Program-made: the position numbers and the translations under genes
Part shown: in pieces, positions 32,494 to 44,655 of the stretch
Layout: the number at the start of each line of letters is the position of its first letter
How positions within the stretch are numbered: position 1 is the first letter of the stretch
Notes under the pieces: model-generated
Seen by the model: the letters and a program-made list of their open reading frames with translations, nothing else
The model's database searches: none
What the model was told of the DNA's origin: nothing
Assembly (NCBI GenBank): GCA_020912385.1
Contig: CP087209.1
Coordinates: 1,798,001-1,862,000 of the forward strand
Length of the DNA: 64,000 nt
Source of the DNA: Neofusicoccum parvum
Lineage: Eukaryota > Ascomycota > Dothideomycetes > Botryosphaeriales > Botryosphaeriaceae
Direction: 5' to 3'

Positions 32494-35032
32494 GATGGAG
32501 GCTCAGGGTATCGATGTGGGTGGTGATAGAGCGGGCATGCGAGTCAGGCGCGGGAGGCCAGAGCATTGAAGGGCGGAGGGCGGGTGACGAAACGGGATAT
32601 ATATCTGCAGCGGCAGGTGGGAAGAGGTAAGGACAATCGCTGTACGAGGATTGGAGGCAGCTCAGGCACGGTGCTCAGAACCCAGCAGTGCCGCTGCGGT
32701 GGTTTTGTCTGGCGGTGGAAATTGCGGGCGATTATCGATTCACGCGACAACTGGTCCTTCGCTCATTTCGTCATTCGTCACTGGGCCTAAAAATGGCGCA
32801 GGGCCGCCGAAAAACAAGCAGGGGAGGAGCCAGGAGGGGCGCGCACTCGGGAGCCAGCTGCGACGGGCGACTGCTGCCGTTTTGACGCGGCCCCGGGCCC
32901 CTTATGAGCGCCGGCCAGCCCAGCCCAGCGCCATTCAGCTGGCAGAGTCGCAGCGCGCGGTCTGGGCGGGCAGCTCCGCTGGTGTGCAGCGCGAGCAAGC
33001 CGCCAGCCCGGGCGAATTGCGGCCGGCCACCTGGAGCCACGGCGCCGCTTGACTCGCCCGCTGCTAAGGGGCCAGCCACGGGAGATCTCCGACGTGCCTG
33101 GCTCTTCGTGCGTGCTGCCCACCGCCAGCCGCTTGCGGGCGACGCGGGGCGAGCCACCGCCGCTCCCCGGCGCCCAAGGCCCTGGGGCGCGCGCCATCGC
33201 GAGCAGCACCCGGTCAGCTGCAGGCTGGACAGGAGACCGGCGTCGCGGCGGCCGACCGCGCAGAGCGGCGCAGTGGAGGAGAACACGAGCCGGTCTCGTC
33301 GTGTCGGTCGTCTGGACCGCTCGTTGTTCCGATGCCCACAAGCGCACTTTCTAGAACTCCATCCCGCTGGAGACGCCCACCGAAATTCCTGCTGGACGCC
33401 GCAGATCCAGCGGATCTCAGCCGCCGGCCGTCCAATCGCGCCGTCACGCCGGCTGTCAAGTGCCGCTCGACGCCCACCTCGCCTAGCCATTGGCGCATGG
33501 CGGTCTGGTTCGACTGAAGAGCACCCTGGACAGGGACTTCACCGGTCCTCTTCCCCATGGGCCTCTGTTCTTGGCTCCAACCGCGCTGAGCGCGCCGCAT
33601 CTCGAGCAGCCGTCCACACCTACTTTTTCCCTAGCGCCCAGTCTCCTGATAGCATCTGCGCTACCCGCTGAAGATAAGCAGGACCGCCAACAGAACCGGT
33701 CCGGCTTATCGGCCTCGAGGGTTGTCGCCGCCGCACCCATGATAAGCGCTCATCCTTCTAAAATAACGCCCGCAAGGCGTGCATTTCTCACCTGCAGATC
33801 CACCCACCCTGACGAGAGCGCGACGCAGCTAAAGGAGAGCCACCGCATCCGGTGACGGGACGGCCGCTCTGCATCCCACACGGCCATGTGGTCGAAGGAA
33901 ATCGGCGGGCCGATGCGCTCGTCCGCCGAGCAGTTGACGTGCGCGTGCTCATCTGCAGCAGGAGCAGGTGCTCTCCGTGCAACCCACACGCCGGCCGACC
34001 ATCAGCATGTCTCCTTCTCGAAGCTCGAGGGATGATGTTCCTGCTGCGCCCTCAATCTCCTGTCGAACGATCGCCCTGCCGCAGGGGTCCTGCCATGCTC
34101 ACATGAACACCTGTACGGAATTTGGATGCACGACAGCCCATTTCGACCTTCCACCTCGCCCAGCGACCACGATGCGGATCAGGAGGTGCCCAAAAATAAC
34201 GAGGTACGGCTAAGGAGGTTCGTGACGGGAGATTCGCCCATAGACGGACACGACGAGGTGGAGCATCCAAGCGTTACTGCTTGACGAAGGAGTGGTTGAG
34301 GCCGTAAGACGTGTCGGATTAAGCGTCGAAAACAGCGACCACGGCGAACCGCCTTCTTGGATTCGGCGACCTCCACAGCCGAGGACGCTCAGAAAAAAAA
34401 ATCGAAGGGCGCGCTGGTAGTCTTCTGGCCTTTGCCGCGGAGATCAGGTCGTGCTTGATTGACCGTCGTGATCGACTCCTGTTTCACTTCCTCAAGACAT
34501 GAGCAATCAATCTGATGAAATTGTCTAATACGGAGCACACCGAGACGTGACGTATTTCAAGCAGCAATAAATTCTTTTTCATTCATATCGCACCTAGGTC
34601 GGCCATTGGTGCTGGCTTCTTTGCTTTGCTTACTGTTTTTCGAGGAGCCATGGCGGAGTTGACCCAGTGGAGGACGGGCACTGCAACGCCGGAAAATGCG
34701 CCATAGGGATGCGCCAGGATCTAAAGTACATGCATGCGCGTAGTCAATGTTTTGGGGGAAAGGGCACCAAAAAGCAAGGGAAGCATCGAGAGAAATCAGA
34801 AGAACGGATCCAAAGTACGCCCTCGCCACCGTTCGCGTTCGCCGACCCGAGAACGCCGATAGGACAAAGCAGGATTATCGAAATCGAGATGAAGCAGGCA
34901 TCTTCGAAAGAGGAAGAGAGATGCCAAAAAGAAGATTCATGAAGGAAACTCGGACGAATCGGACTGAGGAAGGTGCAGACGGAGAAAACGAAGCCGGTCA
35001 TCAGCACGACGGGCTAGGAGGTGCTTGGGGCA
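32494..35032. other. Intergenic, 2.5 kb
   Basis: A very GC-rich part (about 32780-33500) gives long open frames on both strands that are Arg/Ala/Ser-rich and mutually overlapping, so I do not call them. From about 34300 the composition becomes AT-richer. Nothing recognisable was found. Confidence 0.55.
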
Positions 35033-36064
35033 TCACATCTCCATGGCGGTGTCGGCCGACTGCACCTGCGCCGCTTGGAGCGTTGGCGCGTCGATGCTCA
35101 TCTCGGTGTCGTTGCTCGCCGGCATCGCTAACGGCGAGCCTGTCGGAGGAGCCGAAGTGTCGCGCGCATGGACCACATCGCTCTCGTAGACGATTGGATG
35201 CTGGGTGAGGTTGCGAACGACGCCAGCGAGCGACGTGCTGACCAACCTGCAGGTGCGCAGATCTTGACTGAAGAGGAAGAACTTCTCCTTCTCGTCCGCG
35301 ACGTCGCGCGCATGCACAAGGAAGGCGTCGTGGGCCTCGCTCTCGTGCAGGACCTGCGGACACGACAGAGGATAGTGCCTGCTGATGAACTTGGCCCAGC
35401 CGCGCGCACCGTCCTTTTTCTCCGGGTTGAACACAATCTCCTTCCAGCCGATTCCGAGAGCCATGGTCAGGTCTTGGATGGTGTGGCCAGCGTCGTCGAC
35501 GGGCATGGTGGTGGCCTTGTAGGCAAGGGAGGATTGGTCCATGCCCATCGTGGTGGTCGACGACGGAACGACAGGCTTGACCGCAGCAGGAGGGCTGCCA
35601 GAGGCGCGGTCGACTCCAGCGGTGCGCTGCGACTTGCGCGATCCGGCGATCTGCCTTTCCTTCGGCTTGTTGGCCTCCTCGACCTCGTGCTTCGTCTCGG
35701 CCCAGGTGCCAGTCTGGGATTCGGCAGCGATGGCAAAGCCGGGCTCGCCCGGATAGATGAGAGTCATGCCAGGGCCCATTATCGGCTCAGGCTTCGGCTT
35801 CGTGATGATCTTCGAACCGTCTGCAGGTGCTTCATCGACGTCGACATCCTCCAGCGAGCGTTTGCGGCCCGCGATGGCGTTGGAGGGAGCGGCTTGGTAG
35901 TTGAGCGACGGCGGCGTGGGGTACTTTGGAGCGCGTCCGGGTATGGTGGATGAATTGCTGGGCGCGTGGGCAGAATAGTGCGGCGCGTTGAGGCGCTGCT
36001 CAAAGTTGAGTTGCTGGGGAGGCAGGACCACAGTGGGTGATGAGGCATAGTAGTTGAGACCCAT
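35033..36064 (-). CDS. Conserved-looking hypothetical protein with a basic nuclear-type motif
   Basis: Single exon, 343 aa from ATG at 36064 (MGLNYYASSPTVVLPPQQ), preceded on its own strand by a pyrimidine-rich leader and an ACAAACAGCATC context, a good fungal start. The N-terminal 90 residues are Pro/Ser/Asn-rich with a basic patch (AGRKRSLEDVDVDE) that could be a nuclear localisation signal. The ordered part is residues about 190-300: HTIQDLTMALGIGWKEIVF, GARGWAKFISRHYPL, then HDAFLVHARDVADEKEKFFLFSQD and LRTCRLVSTSLAGVVRNLTQ. The C-terminus is Ala/Thr/Met-rich. I do not recognise the family; function unknown. The intact frame, leader and hydrophobic pattern support it being a real gene. 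Confidence 0.72.
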   Translation of the reverse strand: MGLNYYASSPTVVLPPQQLNFEQRLNAPHYSAHAPSNSSTIPGRAPKYPTPPSLNYQAAPSNAIAGRKRSLEDVDVDEAPADGSKIITKPKPEPIMGPGMTLIYPGEPGFAIAAESQTGTWAETKHEVEEANKPKERQIAGSRKSQRTAGVDRASGSPPAAVKPVVPSSTTTMGMDQSSLAYKATTMPVDDAGHTIQDLTMALGIGWKEIVFNPEKKDGARGWAKFISRHYPLSCPQVLHESEAHDAFLVHARDVADEKEKFFLFSQDLRTCRLVSTSLAGVVRNLTQHPIVYESDVVHARDTSAPPTGSPLAMPASNDTEMSIDAPTLQAAQVQSADTAMEM

Positions 36065-37317
36065 GATGCTGTTTGTTTAGTAGGACAAGCAGGAGAGAAG
36101 AGAAAGTAAGATACGATGAGGACGACTGTCCAGAACGGGCACTCGCGACGTCAACTTGGCAGGCGCGCAATGGGCGACGCGACAGGAAGGTGCGCGACGG
36201 ATGGCAGTGGGCGGCGACGGTGAGCTAGCTGAAGCTCGGCGCGATGGAGGTGATGAAGGACGATGGAAAAGGTGATGGAGGGCGAGGTAGAGGGCGGGTG
36301 AGATGAGGGACGAGTGACGAAGGGCGCGCGGATATGGGAGCGCGTCGTGGGCCTGCGGCTGAAGAGTGAGATGTAAAAGAGATGGACTGAGACGGGGACC
36401 AAGGTGCCTTTTGAACATGCAGCGAGAGCAACCAGATGATCGCGAATCAGAATGCTTGGAGGGAGGAGGCTGGACGTCACGTGAATTCCGAGAGGCACAC
36501 CATCTGGAGCAGCCAATCGTCTGAGGCCGCCTCGCCAAGGAGACGGCTGCTTGACCATCCTGACCCATAGCCGGATACGGACAGACCGTACCAAAGGAAA
36601 AGCTGTGCCTCGAGCTTAACCGCTTCGGTAACGTCGGCGCTTGCGCCGTTACCGCACGCCAGCCAATCGAACGCGCTGAAACATACAAAACGCGCCAAGC
36701 AGCGCCCGATAACCAGTGGTCGGCATACCCAGCGGCGCTGCGCGCGAGACTGGGATGGCCGTTCGGACGCGGTTCCGGGCGCGGAGACGCTTCCAAGCGG
36801 CACAAATGGCGGCGTGACGTCTCGCCGCTGCAGGCGCAAGCACCCGGGTCGCGCGGGACGGCGTTACGCGCCGGGATTTACAGCTGACGCAATGTGTGGA
36901 GAACGCGGTAAAAGGGGCGCTTTCAAAACGCGCTCAGTGTGTCGAAATTTGCGTTATGCATCCGGCGCTGCTCGGAGGGTCCTTGCGCACGCGCCGAAGA
37001 CGGCATAGCCGTGTCTCACAGGCCCATGCAGCAGGGATCCGACGTTGATCCGCTCACGTGCGCGGTCGGCGAAAAAGCGGTCTGAGCTCCCGTCTCTCCG
37101 CTCTTTCAGCCGGAGCCTTCGCCCCCGTCGTGCCGCGTCGCCTTGGCGTGTTTGCTGCTGTTTGACGCGTCGCTGTCGGAAAGGAAAATCGTCGCGCCAG
37201 AACGCGCTTTGGGCATTTTGGTGGAAGGCCCGCGAAAGCCAGCTTCAGAGCGCAGCAGCCCCTCACCCTCCGCTGAACCCAACCGCTACCCACGCAGCGT
37301 CGACACAGCCTTTCAAG
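36065..37317. other. Intergenic region between divergent genes
   Basis: 1.25 kb upstream of both the hypothetical protein (-) and CCT3 (+). The left 300 bases are purine-rich on + (pyrimidine-rich leader on -). The bases before CCT3 are C-rich leader. No independent gene seen. Confidence 0.55.
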
Positions 37318-39153
37318 ATGCAGGCTCCCGTGGTGGTTATGAGTATGTTTCTCCCCCAAAACCTCTGCTGCCAAGCTAACCCCCGCGACCCCAGACACCC
37401 AGACTGGCGGGGAGAGACAGTTTGGCCGCAAAGCACAGCTCTCCAACATCACCGCTGCAAAGACGTGAGTACGCGCTTCTCCTCGCGCCGGCTCGCCCTG
37501 CTTATACTCCCTCAGTGTGGCCGACATTATTCGATCATGCCTGGGTCCCAAGGCCATGCTCAAGATGCTGCTCGACCCCATGGGCGGCATCGTGCTCACC
37601 AACGATGGCCACGCAATCCTGAGAGAGATTGAGGTTGCTCACCCTGCCGCGAAGAGCATGATCGAGCTCAGCAGGACACAAGACGAGGAGGTCGGAGACG
37701 GCACCACCAGCGTCATTATCCTCGGTGCGTCCCATGCCAGCTAAGCTGCGGAGCTTCTATTGACCCCACGTGTAGCGGGAGAAATGCTGGCCCAGTCTTT
37801 GCCCCAACTCGAGCGCAACATCCACCCCGTCACCATAATATCCGCCTTCAAGCGCGCCCTGACGGACGCCATCGCCATCATCGAAGAAATCTCGATACCC
37901 GTGGACATCAACGATGACAAGGCCATGTACTCCCTGATCTCTTCCTCCATCGGCACCAAGTTCGTCTCACGGTGGTCCGAGTTGATGTGCAACCTCGCCC
38001 TGAAGGCGGTGCGGACAGTTTCGTTTGACGTTGGCGGCGGCAAGAGGGAGGTTGATATTAAGAGGTACGCCAGAGTGGAGAAGATACCCGGCGGTGAGAT
38101 TGAGGACTGCAAGGTTTTGGATGGCGTAATGCTCAACAAGGATATTACGCACCCCAAGATGAGGAGGCGCATCGAGAAGCCCAGGATTGTCCTGCTCGAC
38201 TGCTCCCTGGAGTACAAGAAGGGCGAGTCTCAGACGAACATCGAGATCTCGAAGGAGGAGGACTGGAACAGGATATTGCAGATCGAGGAGGAGCAGGTCA
38301 AGGCTATGTGCGATGCCATCATTGCTGTGAAGCCCGACCTGGTCATCACCGAGAAGGGTGTCAGTGGTGAGTATTCTTCGTTGCTCTCTGTCTGAACATG
38401 TTTCTGACTGTTGCAGACCTCGCCCAGCACTACCTCGTCAAGAACAACATCACCGCTCTCCGCCGTGTCCGCAAGACGGACAACAACCGTATTGCTCGCG
38501 CAACCGGTGCCACCATTGTCAACGCCGTGCAGTCGCTGACCGAGGCGGATGTCGGCACCAAGTGTGGTCTCTTTGAGATTTCCAAGATCGGCGACGAGTA
38601 CTTCACCTTCCTCACGCAGTGCGAGGACCCCAAGGCCTGCACAGTTCTGCTCCGTGGACCGTCGAAGGATATCCTGAACGAGATCGAGAGGAACCTCCAA
38701 GATGCCATGGGCGTTGCAAGGAACGTCATCTGGAACCCTCGTCTCTGTCCCGGCGGTGGTGCGACGGAGATGGCTATTGCTGTTGGACTTGAGAAGAAGG
38801 CCAAGTCCATCGAGGGCGTCGCACAGTGGCCTTACCGTGCTGTCGCCGAGGCTATGGAAGTCATTCCCCGCACGCTCATCCAGAACGCTGGCTCCTCGCC
38901 CATCAGAGTCCTGACCTCGCTGCGTGCCAAGCACTCCGACGCTTCCACCGGTAGCAGCTGGGGTATTGACGGCGATGCCGGCAAGTTGGTCGACATGAAG
39001 GAGTACGGTGTCTGGGAGCCCATGGCCGTCAAGGAGCAGAGCATCAAAACTGCCATTGAGAGCGCCTGTCTCCTGCTCCGTGTTGATGACATTGTTGCCG
39101 CGAAGGCGGCGAAGCAAGCGGGCGGCCCCATTGGTGGTGGCGGAGAGGAGTAA
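37318..39153 (+). CDS. CCT3: T-complex protein 1 subunit gamma (CCT3), cytosolic chaperonin
   Basis: Five exons: 37318-37342, 37395-37464, 37516-37724, 37776-38366 and 38417-39153; four introns of 50-52 nt; 543 aa in one frame, the normal family length. CCT3 is one of eight subunits of the TRiC/CCT ring that folds actin and tubulin. The N-terminus is MQAPVVVMNTQTGGERQFGR. The equatorial ATP site shows LGPKAMLKMLLDPMGGIVLTNDG and the catalytic-loop block QDEEVGDGTTSVIIL. The apical domain includes GGKREVDIKRYARVEKIPGG, and CCT-specific NKDITHPKMRR follows. Toward the C-terminus comes RNVIWNPRLCPGGGATEMAI and a Gly-rich end (GGPIGGGGEE). The introns cluster in the 5' part, as often seen for fungal chaperonin genes. 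Confidence 0.98.
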
Positions 39154-41187
39154 ACGCAGAAGATGTAGCCTCCAATGTACAAAAGATTAGACCCGGCGGG
39201 TTAAGATTTTGACGGAATAGGAAAAATAAAGGAAAACTAATGTAGCATAGAGAGTGGCGACCATCCAATCAGAGTTTGGACGTCTCCCATGCGGTATTGC
39301 TCGACCTGTCGTACAGGTTGCATCAGCTTCGAGCGAATTGAGCCTGCGTCTCAATTATGTGAGAACCGATGTTGAATTCAAGGCGGACTGAATCCGTCAT
39401 GCTGATGTCGTTGTATTGAACTGATGAGAATGGATGTTGAGTGACTTAAGTACTACATTTCTTCCGAGAAGTACCAAACAGCTACGAGAACAAAGACATG
39501 CAGCCTTAAGTCTCAACTGTCGGGTCATTGGCTTCAGGAGTTATGACATGGTATCTCCTGCATGAAATTTGTTCATCTAAACCATGATGTTCGGCTTGAT
39601 AGAATGCATTGTCTAAGACAAAGCTCCCAACTTGTCACCTCTACTGTTACTACAAGCAGAGCGCTGAGATTTTGCGCTGCCCACTATAAAACGTTCCTGA
39701 CTCAAGACTTCAATCCCAGGTCTTCTTTCGCGTCTATAAGAAGTTCAAGATTGTCTAATTTTTGAACTGAACAGTGATTGAGTTCAAAAGGCGTCCAAAA
39801 GATGTTGTTGTATTCTCTTTAGTTTTAAACACACGGCGCAAACATTTTTACGTCCATGCAGTCCTTACTTCAGCCTCAAGCACTTGTTCAGTTCTTTGTG
39901 TTTCGTTGATTATCCAACTGTTGGGTTAATAAAATATAATTCTTTTGATTTCATCCTTGACCGGAATCACGCCTTCGAATGAGTGCGGTTGGGTGCATGT
40001 TCTTATCCCATTCACGTCCAAGAGAGAGCTAGAAAGAGTGAGGCTTTACAGATACGAGGATAATGTGGAAAATAGAGCATTAAAATGTGTATGTGTTACG
40101 AATGCGATAACCCTTCAAAGCATCTCCACACATGTGAGCCAACACCAATGTCCCTGATTTAGTTTCATGGCAAGGCAACGCTATCGTGTTGTGTTCGAGT
40201 GCCTATGAGGTACGCTAAAACCGAACAACTTAAAGGGAAGGTAGGCAGTGTTTTTATGAAATGATCAGCCTCAAAGCTACAAGATTGTTGTGCAGGAGTA
40301 AGTCAGCCTTAGAAGATCACAGTAACTAGTGTTTATGGAGTGCATAATAGCTACGATATAGCTCATTGTCTGAGGCTGCATGCTGGCAAGGATGTTGCCT
40401 TGTTTTTGAGGAAACTCAGACTGGGGAACACCCAAAGACACAGAACCAAACAGTGGGTAACACGCGCCCGGAATCTTGGAACACTCAAGACTCAGTCGCC
40501 CTGGTAAATTTCCTACCAAGACCAATTCCCCGCAATGATCGTTGTAATGGCTCACGGGTTGTGAATTAAGAACAAGGACAATTGGTTGCCTTAATGGCGT
40601 TTTCCGGACCCTGGGGATCTTGTACGACAACCCATGCACGTTTATCTCCAACCTTATCGCATTATCGCAAAGGACAATTGGAGAGATACTGTAAGCTTCG
40701 GAAATTAACGTGTGGAGAGGGCCCTAATTCTTCGCGATCGTAGTCAGCCCAGAAGTCTTGTGAACATCAGTACATCCTCACTCGGAAGTAAATTGGAAGT
40801 GGTCAGTGTTAAGTACGGAGACAGACGCGGTCATACAATTGATAACTTCACCCTTCCTTGCAGCCAGTTTGATCGCCCTATGAAGTCAGCATATCAGCTT
40901 CATTGATCATGGTAACGAAGCAAAGATCATTAATGTCTCCCTAAGCGCCATCATCCAACAGTCCTCAGGTTTCTTCCTAACAACACCAGTGACGGGAACT
41001 GGTTCCGCTCGTCGTAACGCTTAGTAGACCTGAGCGACAACGAAAAACAAACATCTGGGGCATGGCTCTGACGCACTTCCTCAACTGACGGAAGCCGACG
41101 GCGGAGAATTGTGAAGGCGCCTAACGTGTTGCTGTTGACCGGGTACAAGCTAATTTGAAGAGCGTGTCTACAAGTGGAGTGGGATCA
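39154..41187. other. Gene-empty, lower-GC segment
   Basis: About 2 kb clearly AT-richer than the rest of the window, with stops in every frame and no ORF above about 125 aa. It could be an old, decayed insertion or simply unconstrained spacer. CpA dinucleotides are still common, so a heavy repeat-induced point mutation signature is not obvious. No terminal repeats were found by eye. Confidence 0.6.
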
Positions 41188-41376
41188 TCAGCTGTCTGGC
41201 CGTGGGAGAGGAGGCGACGGAGCTGCTGAAGCAGGATGAGGCGGAGAAGGCGGGGTCAAAGCTGCAGGATCATGGGGTCGATCATGGTTGAGGGCGCGGG
41301 ATAGAAGACTGGAGTCATCATCGTGGGGCGCAGTCCGTTGACCGCGGGGGTTGCTGGGAAAGAAGCCCTCGGACAT
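41188..41376 (-). CDS. Possible small protein (62 aa)
   Basis: Short frame starting MSEGFFPSNPRGQRTAPHD and continuing DDDSSLLSRALNHDRP, then Pro/Ser-rich to the stop. Upstream on its strand is a T/C-rich segment that looks like a fungal leader (ctttttattcactcattgtc). Codon use is GC-ending. There is no domain and the C-terminal Pro/Ala/Ser part is low complexity. Treat as tentative; it may be spurious. Confidence 0.3.
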   Translation of the reverse strand: MSEGFFPSNPRGQRTAPHDDDSSLLSRALNHDRPHDPAALTPPSPPHPASAAPSPPLPRPDS

Positions 41377-43256
41377 GCTGGGTTGGCTGTTGCGCGACGG
41401 GTCTTGGGAGTGACAATGAGTGAATAAAAAGGAAGTCGAGCGGATGGAAAGGGACGCAGCTCTCTGTGCAAGCTTAAAAAGAAAGCAGAAATTGCTCAAG
41501 GTAGGAAAAGCAAGTGCATGTGAAGAAGGTTGGTGAGGACACGCCGGGCGAGCTAAAAGCACACGCAACGTCTCCCGCAAAAAGCATCGCGTGGTCTTGA
41601 CCACGTTTGTCGTGGACTGGCAGCCATCAGCTCAGCTGTCGGGAGAAGGAAAGAATGCTAGGCGGCCCGCGGCGTTGATGGCTGCATGGGCGAGACGGCG
41701 ACCGCGACGATCTGGAGGAGTTGTGCCCGCTGCTGCGCAGCCGACGAGGCCCGTCCGCTGCCCGCAAGTCCAGCATTCTACCAAGCGAGGCGCTGGTCTG
41801 TCGAGGCAACGATGGCCATGGATGGCGAGATGTCGTATTCTTGGCCGCGCCCGAAATGAACGACGACGGCCGATCAACGCTCCCAATGTGGACGTGCTTC
41901 GCACAGCGATCGTCGCAACAGCTGCGCCGAGATTGCTACGACCCGGAGAATTCACGCATGCAGCACTCGGCGCAACTGCTGCCCATCCGCACGCGCGCGT
42001 AACCCCACGCTCGGGAGCCGCCCACCTGCCCTCCTCCGATCACTGGCAAGAAGCCTCGCCGGATCGCTGCCTGCGCGCCCGCTTGAGCGCCGCCGCCGAA
42101 AGATGTGCTCCGCTGCTCCGGCAGAGCAGCCCGCCCGCCGCCCGCCGGAGAACTCGCAGCCAAACACCACACGGCGCCGTTTCGACGCCAGGACGTCATG
42201 CGGCTGGACTTCCATTCACCACCACCCGCTCCCCGAGCCGCGGCCAGAGGCTTGGCAACGGGCACCGGTGCAACAGGCCTGGCGTGCTGCTCCGTCCCGA
42301 CGTCCTCGCCGAGACCAGTGCTAGACCACAAGCAACCGCCTGCCAGGCTAACGACGTCGCCGCCTGCCTGGGGACCGCGGGCATGAAACGCCTGGTGGAG
42401 CGTCCGCTCTTGGCCGGTGGCAGCAATTCCAGCCGTCGCCTGCAGGGTTGCCCTGAGCTCGCAGCGCGGAACCGCGGAAGCGGCGTCGACGACCCTCTCT
42501 TTTCTCCCTGCTGCCCGTGATTGGATCTTCACGTCGCCGCCGCATGTTGTGTGCTTTTCTCTCTCATCTCGCCTGCTCGCCCGCGCCCCGCAGCATCCAT
42601 GTCGCATTGCGAGCAGCGTGCGGACGTGCTGAGCCTGGTGATGAGGAACGTCTCAAGACGCTTCGTACCTGCAGGCTGCGCCCAAAACGGATGCATGGCT
42701 CCCAAGGGCCAGATCCTTTGCAGTCGCAGCCGCTGCGCCGGACTCGACTGCAGGGCCTACCTGGCCGGCTTCCCTGGACCCTCCTCTGACACCCTGCACG
42801 GGCTGCCCGCCGGGTTATGCCTAGATTCGCATCCCGGTTCTTATCGCTCATGGGGGAGCGCGGCAGAGACGACGAGGCTGGTTATGATGGGCTGTGACAA
42901 GACCACCGCGATCCGGCGCCTCGGGTCTTCTCCCAGGAACGTGAAGATCCTCTTCCTGCTGTGGAGGATAACCTCGCCATTAAGCCGCCTAACCACCTCC
43001 ACTTCACTCGTTGGCTTCTTCTTTTGTCCTCTCTATTGCCGCCTTCAACGTGACTTGCACGCATCTAGCAAGGCCAGAGGAGACAGGTCTCTCCTTCAAC
43101 ACCCGGTCACTCCTTCATAAATATCCCGGCATTGCTCCTCCCGCTCTTTGACCCCGCCTCAAGATCCGGTCCCGTTCCTTGAAAGCCTTTCAAACTTACC
43201 CATCCCAAAGCTGCCAGCCTGCTTGAGCCCTTTACTGGGTTGCTTCACTGTCCACC
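41377..43256. other. GC-rich intergenic region upstream of the rhodopsin-domain gene
   Basis: Frames of up to 309 aa occur (41591-42520 on +, 41936-42607 on -) but overlap on both strands, are Arg/Ala/Pro-rich and have no domain. A TATA-like cataaatatc at 43116-43125 lies about 130 bp before the next ATG and is probably its core promoter. Confidence 0.5.
43116..43125 (+). promoter_or_regulatory. TATA-like element before the rhodopsin-domain gene
   Basis: cataaatatc, 132 bp upstream of the ATG at 43257, in an otherwise C/T-rich leader. Confidence 0.35.
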
Positions 43257-44655
43257 ATGGCCGAGTCTCAGGGACCCACGGTCGTCACCATCTCAGTGGT
43301 GTTCGCCGTCATCACCTTCATCATCATGGCCCTCCGTCTCTGGGCACGCATATTCATTGTCCAGAAGGTGGGATTGGACGACATGCTGATATCAGTTGGA
43401 GCTGTAAGTCTCATTGAGCAGTGACCAGGCTGTATGTTCTAACCATGGGCCCGGTAGCTTTTGGCTTGGGCATTCATTGCGGCAACCATACTCTCTGTCC
43501 AGCATGGCCTTGGAGACCATTACGTTGATGTCGAGCCACGCGGCCTCCAGAACATGATCAGCTACTCGCAGGTAACTCTCAACCGCAGCCTCTTTTCGCT
43601 CATCACTGACCCGGAATAAGATCGTCTGGCTGTCTTCCATTTTCTACAATGCGTGCTTGGGTTTCATCAAGATTTCCGTGCTAGCACTGTACATGCGTCT
43701 GGGAGACAGACTGCTTAGGAGACTGGCGATCATTATGACTTGCGTCGTAGCTGCCCAGGCCAGCGCCCACGTCCTCGTCTGCATCTTCCAGTGCACTCCT
43801 GTCTCTGCGGCCTACGACCTTGCGATCACGAAGAAGAAGTGTATTGACATCAACGCCTTCTACCTCGCCAACGCTGCCGTCAATATTTCCACCGACCTGT
43901 TGACCTACACGCTGCCCATAAAGACCGTCCTACACTTGCAAGTCCCCAAGAATCAGAAGATTGGCCTGGGGGTCATGCTCAGCCTGGGTCTCTTGTAAGT
44001 CCTCTCCGTCAGTACACAAAAGGTTATTCTAACCTCCATCAGCGCCTGCATCTCTTCAATCATCCGCATCTCGTACATTCCACAAATGCTCGTGTCCACC
44101 GACCCCACGTGGGCAATCTCAGGCGCCATGTACTGGTCCGTCATCGAGACGAACGTCGGCATCGCGGCGGCCTCGATCCCCTCGTTCAAGGTCATCGCCA
44201 AAAAGTACGCGCCCCGCCTGCTCGGCAGCTACTACGAGTCGCAGCGGTACCCGTCGGGCGCGAAGAACGGCTCCAAGTTCTCCTCGGGCGCGTTCCAGAA
44301 GATGGGCAGCCAGAACGGCGGAGCGAGCGGGCTGGGCTCCGTCGCGGGCGCGGGCGGCGGCGCTGGCGGCGCGGGCCACGCAGGCCACGGCTCGGTGCAG
44401 CTGCGCAGCCTGAACCACGACGCGCACGACTCGTTCCGCGACGCGAAAGGCGGCGGCATCCAGACGCGCATCGAGCAGGACGCCGCGTCCAACAGCAGCG
44501 AGGAGGCGCTGACGCTGCCCGACGGCCGCATCGGCGTGCGCACCCAGATCGTCACCCAGTACGAGAACGGCGGCGCGACCACCCGGACCAGCAGCCACAG
44601 CGAGTCGAACAGCCTGTACGAGGCCAAGCCGGTGCTGGGCCAGGGGAGGGTGTGA
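43257..44655 (+). CDS. Rhodopsin-domain (SAT4/PTH11-type) fungal integral membrane protein
   Basis: Four exons: 43257-43403, 43458-43571, 43621-43994 and 44043-44655 (introns 48-54 nt), 415 aa. This is a large fungal family of seven-helix membrane proteins, some of them receptors for surface or nutrient signals; the ligand is unknown here. The N-terminus MAESQGPTVVTISVVFAVITF begins helix 1. The family signature GLDDMLISVGA follows, then HGLGDHYVDV, helix 3 (IVWLSSIFYNACLGFIKISVLALYMRL), the CIFQCTPVSAAYD block with conserved cysteines, CIDINAFYLANAAVNISTDLL, and PTWAISGAMYWSVIETNVGIAAASIPSFK before the cytosolic tail. No CFEM domain is present, unlike PTH11 itself. The tail (about 140 aa) is Gly/Ser/Asn-rich and probably disordered. 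Strong GC bias in the last exon makes long shadow frames. Confidence 0.9.

Noticed and set aside
32771..33490. 239-aa frame on the minus strand
   Set aside because: Arg/Ala/Ser/Gly-rich, overlapped by other frames on both strands, no domain; explained by very high GC content.
39154..41187. Decayed transposon in the low-GC block
   Set aside because: No terminal repeats, target-site duplication or transposase remnant could be identified, so it is only reported as a composition anomaly.
41591..42520. 309-aa frame on the plus strand
   Set aside because: Composition-driven, overlapped by a 223-aa minus frame, no leader or domain.
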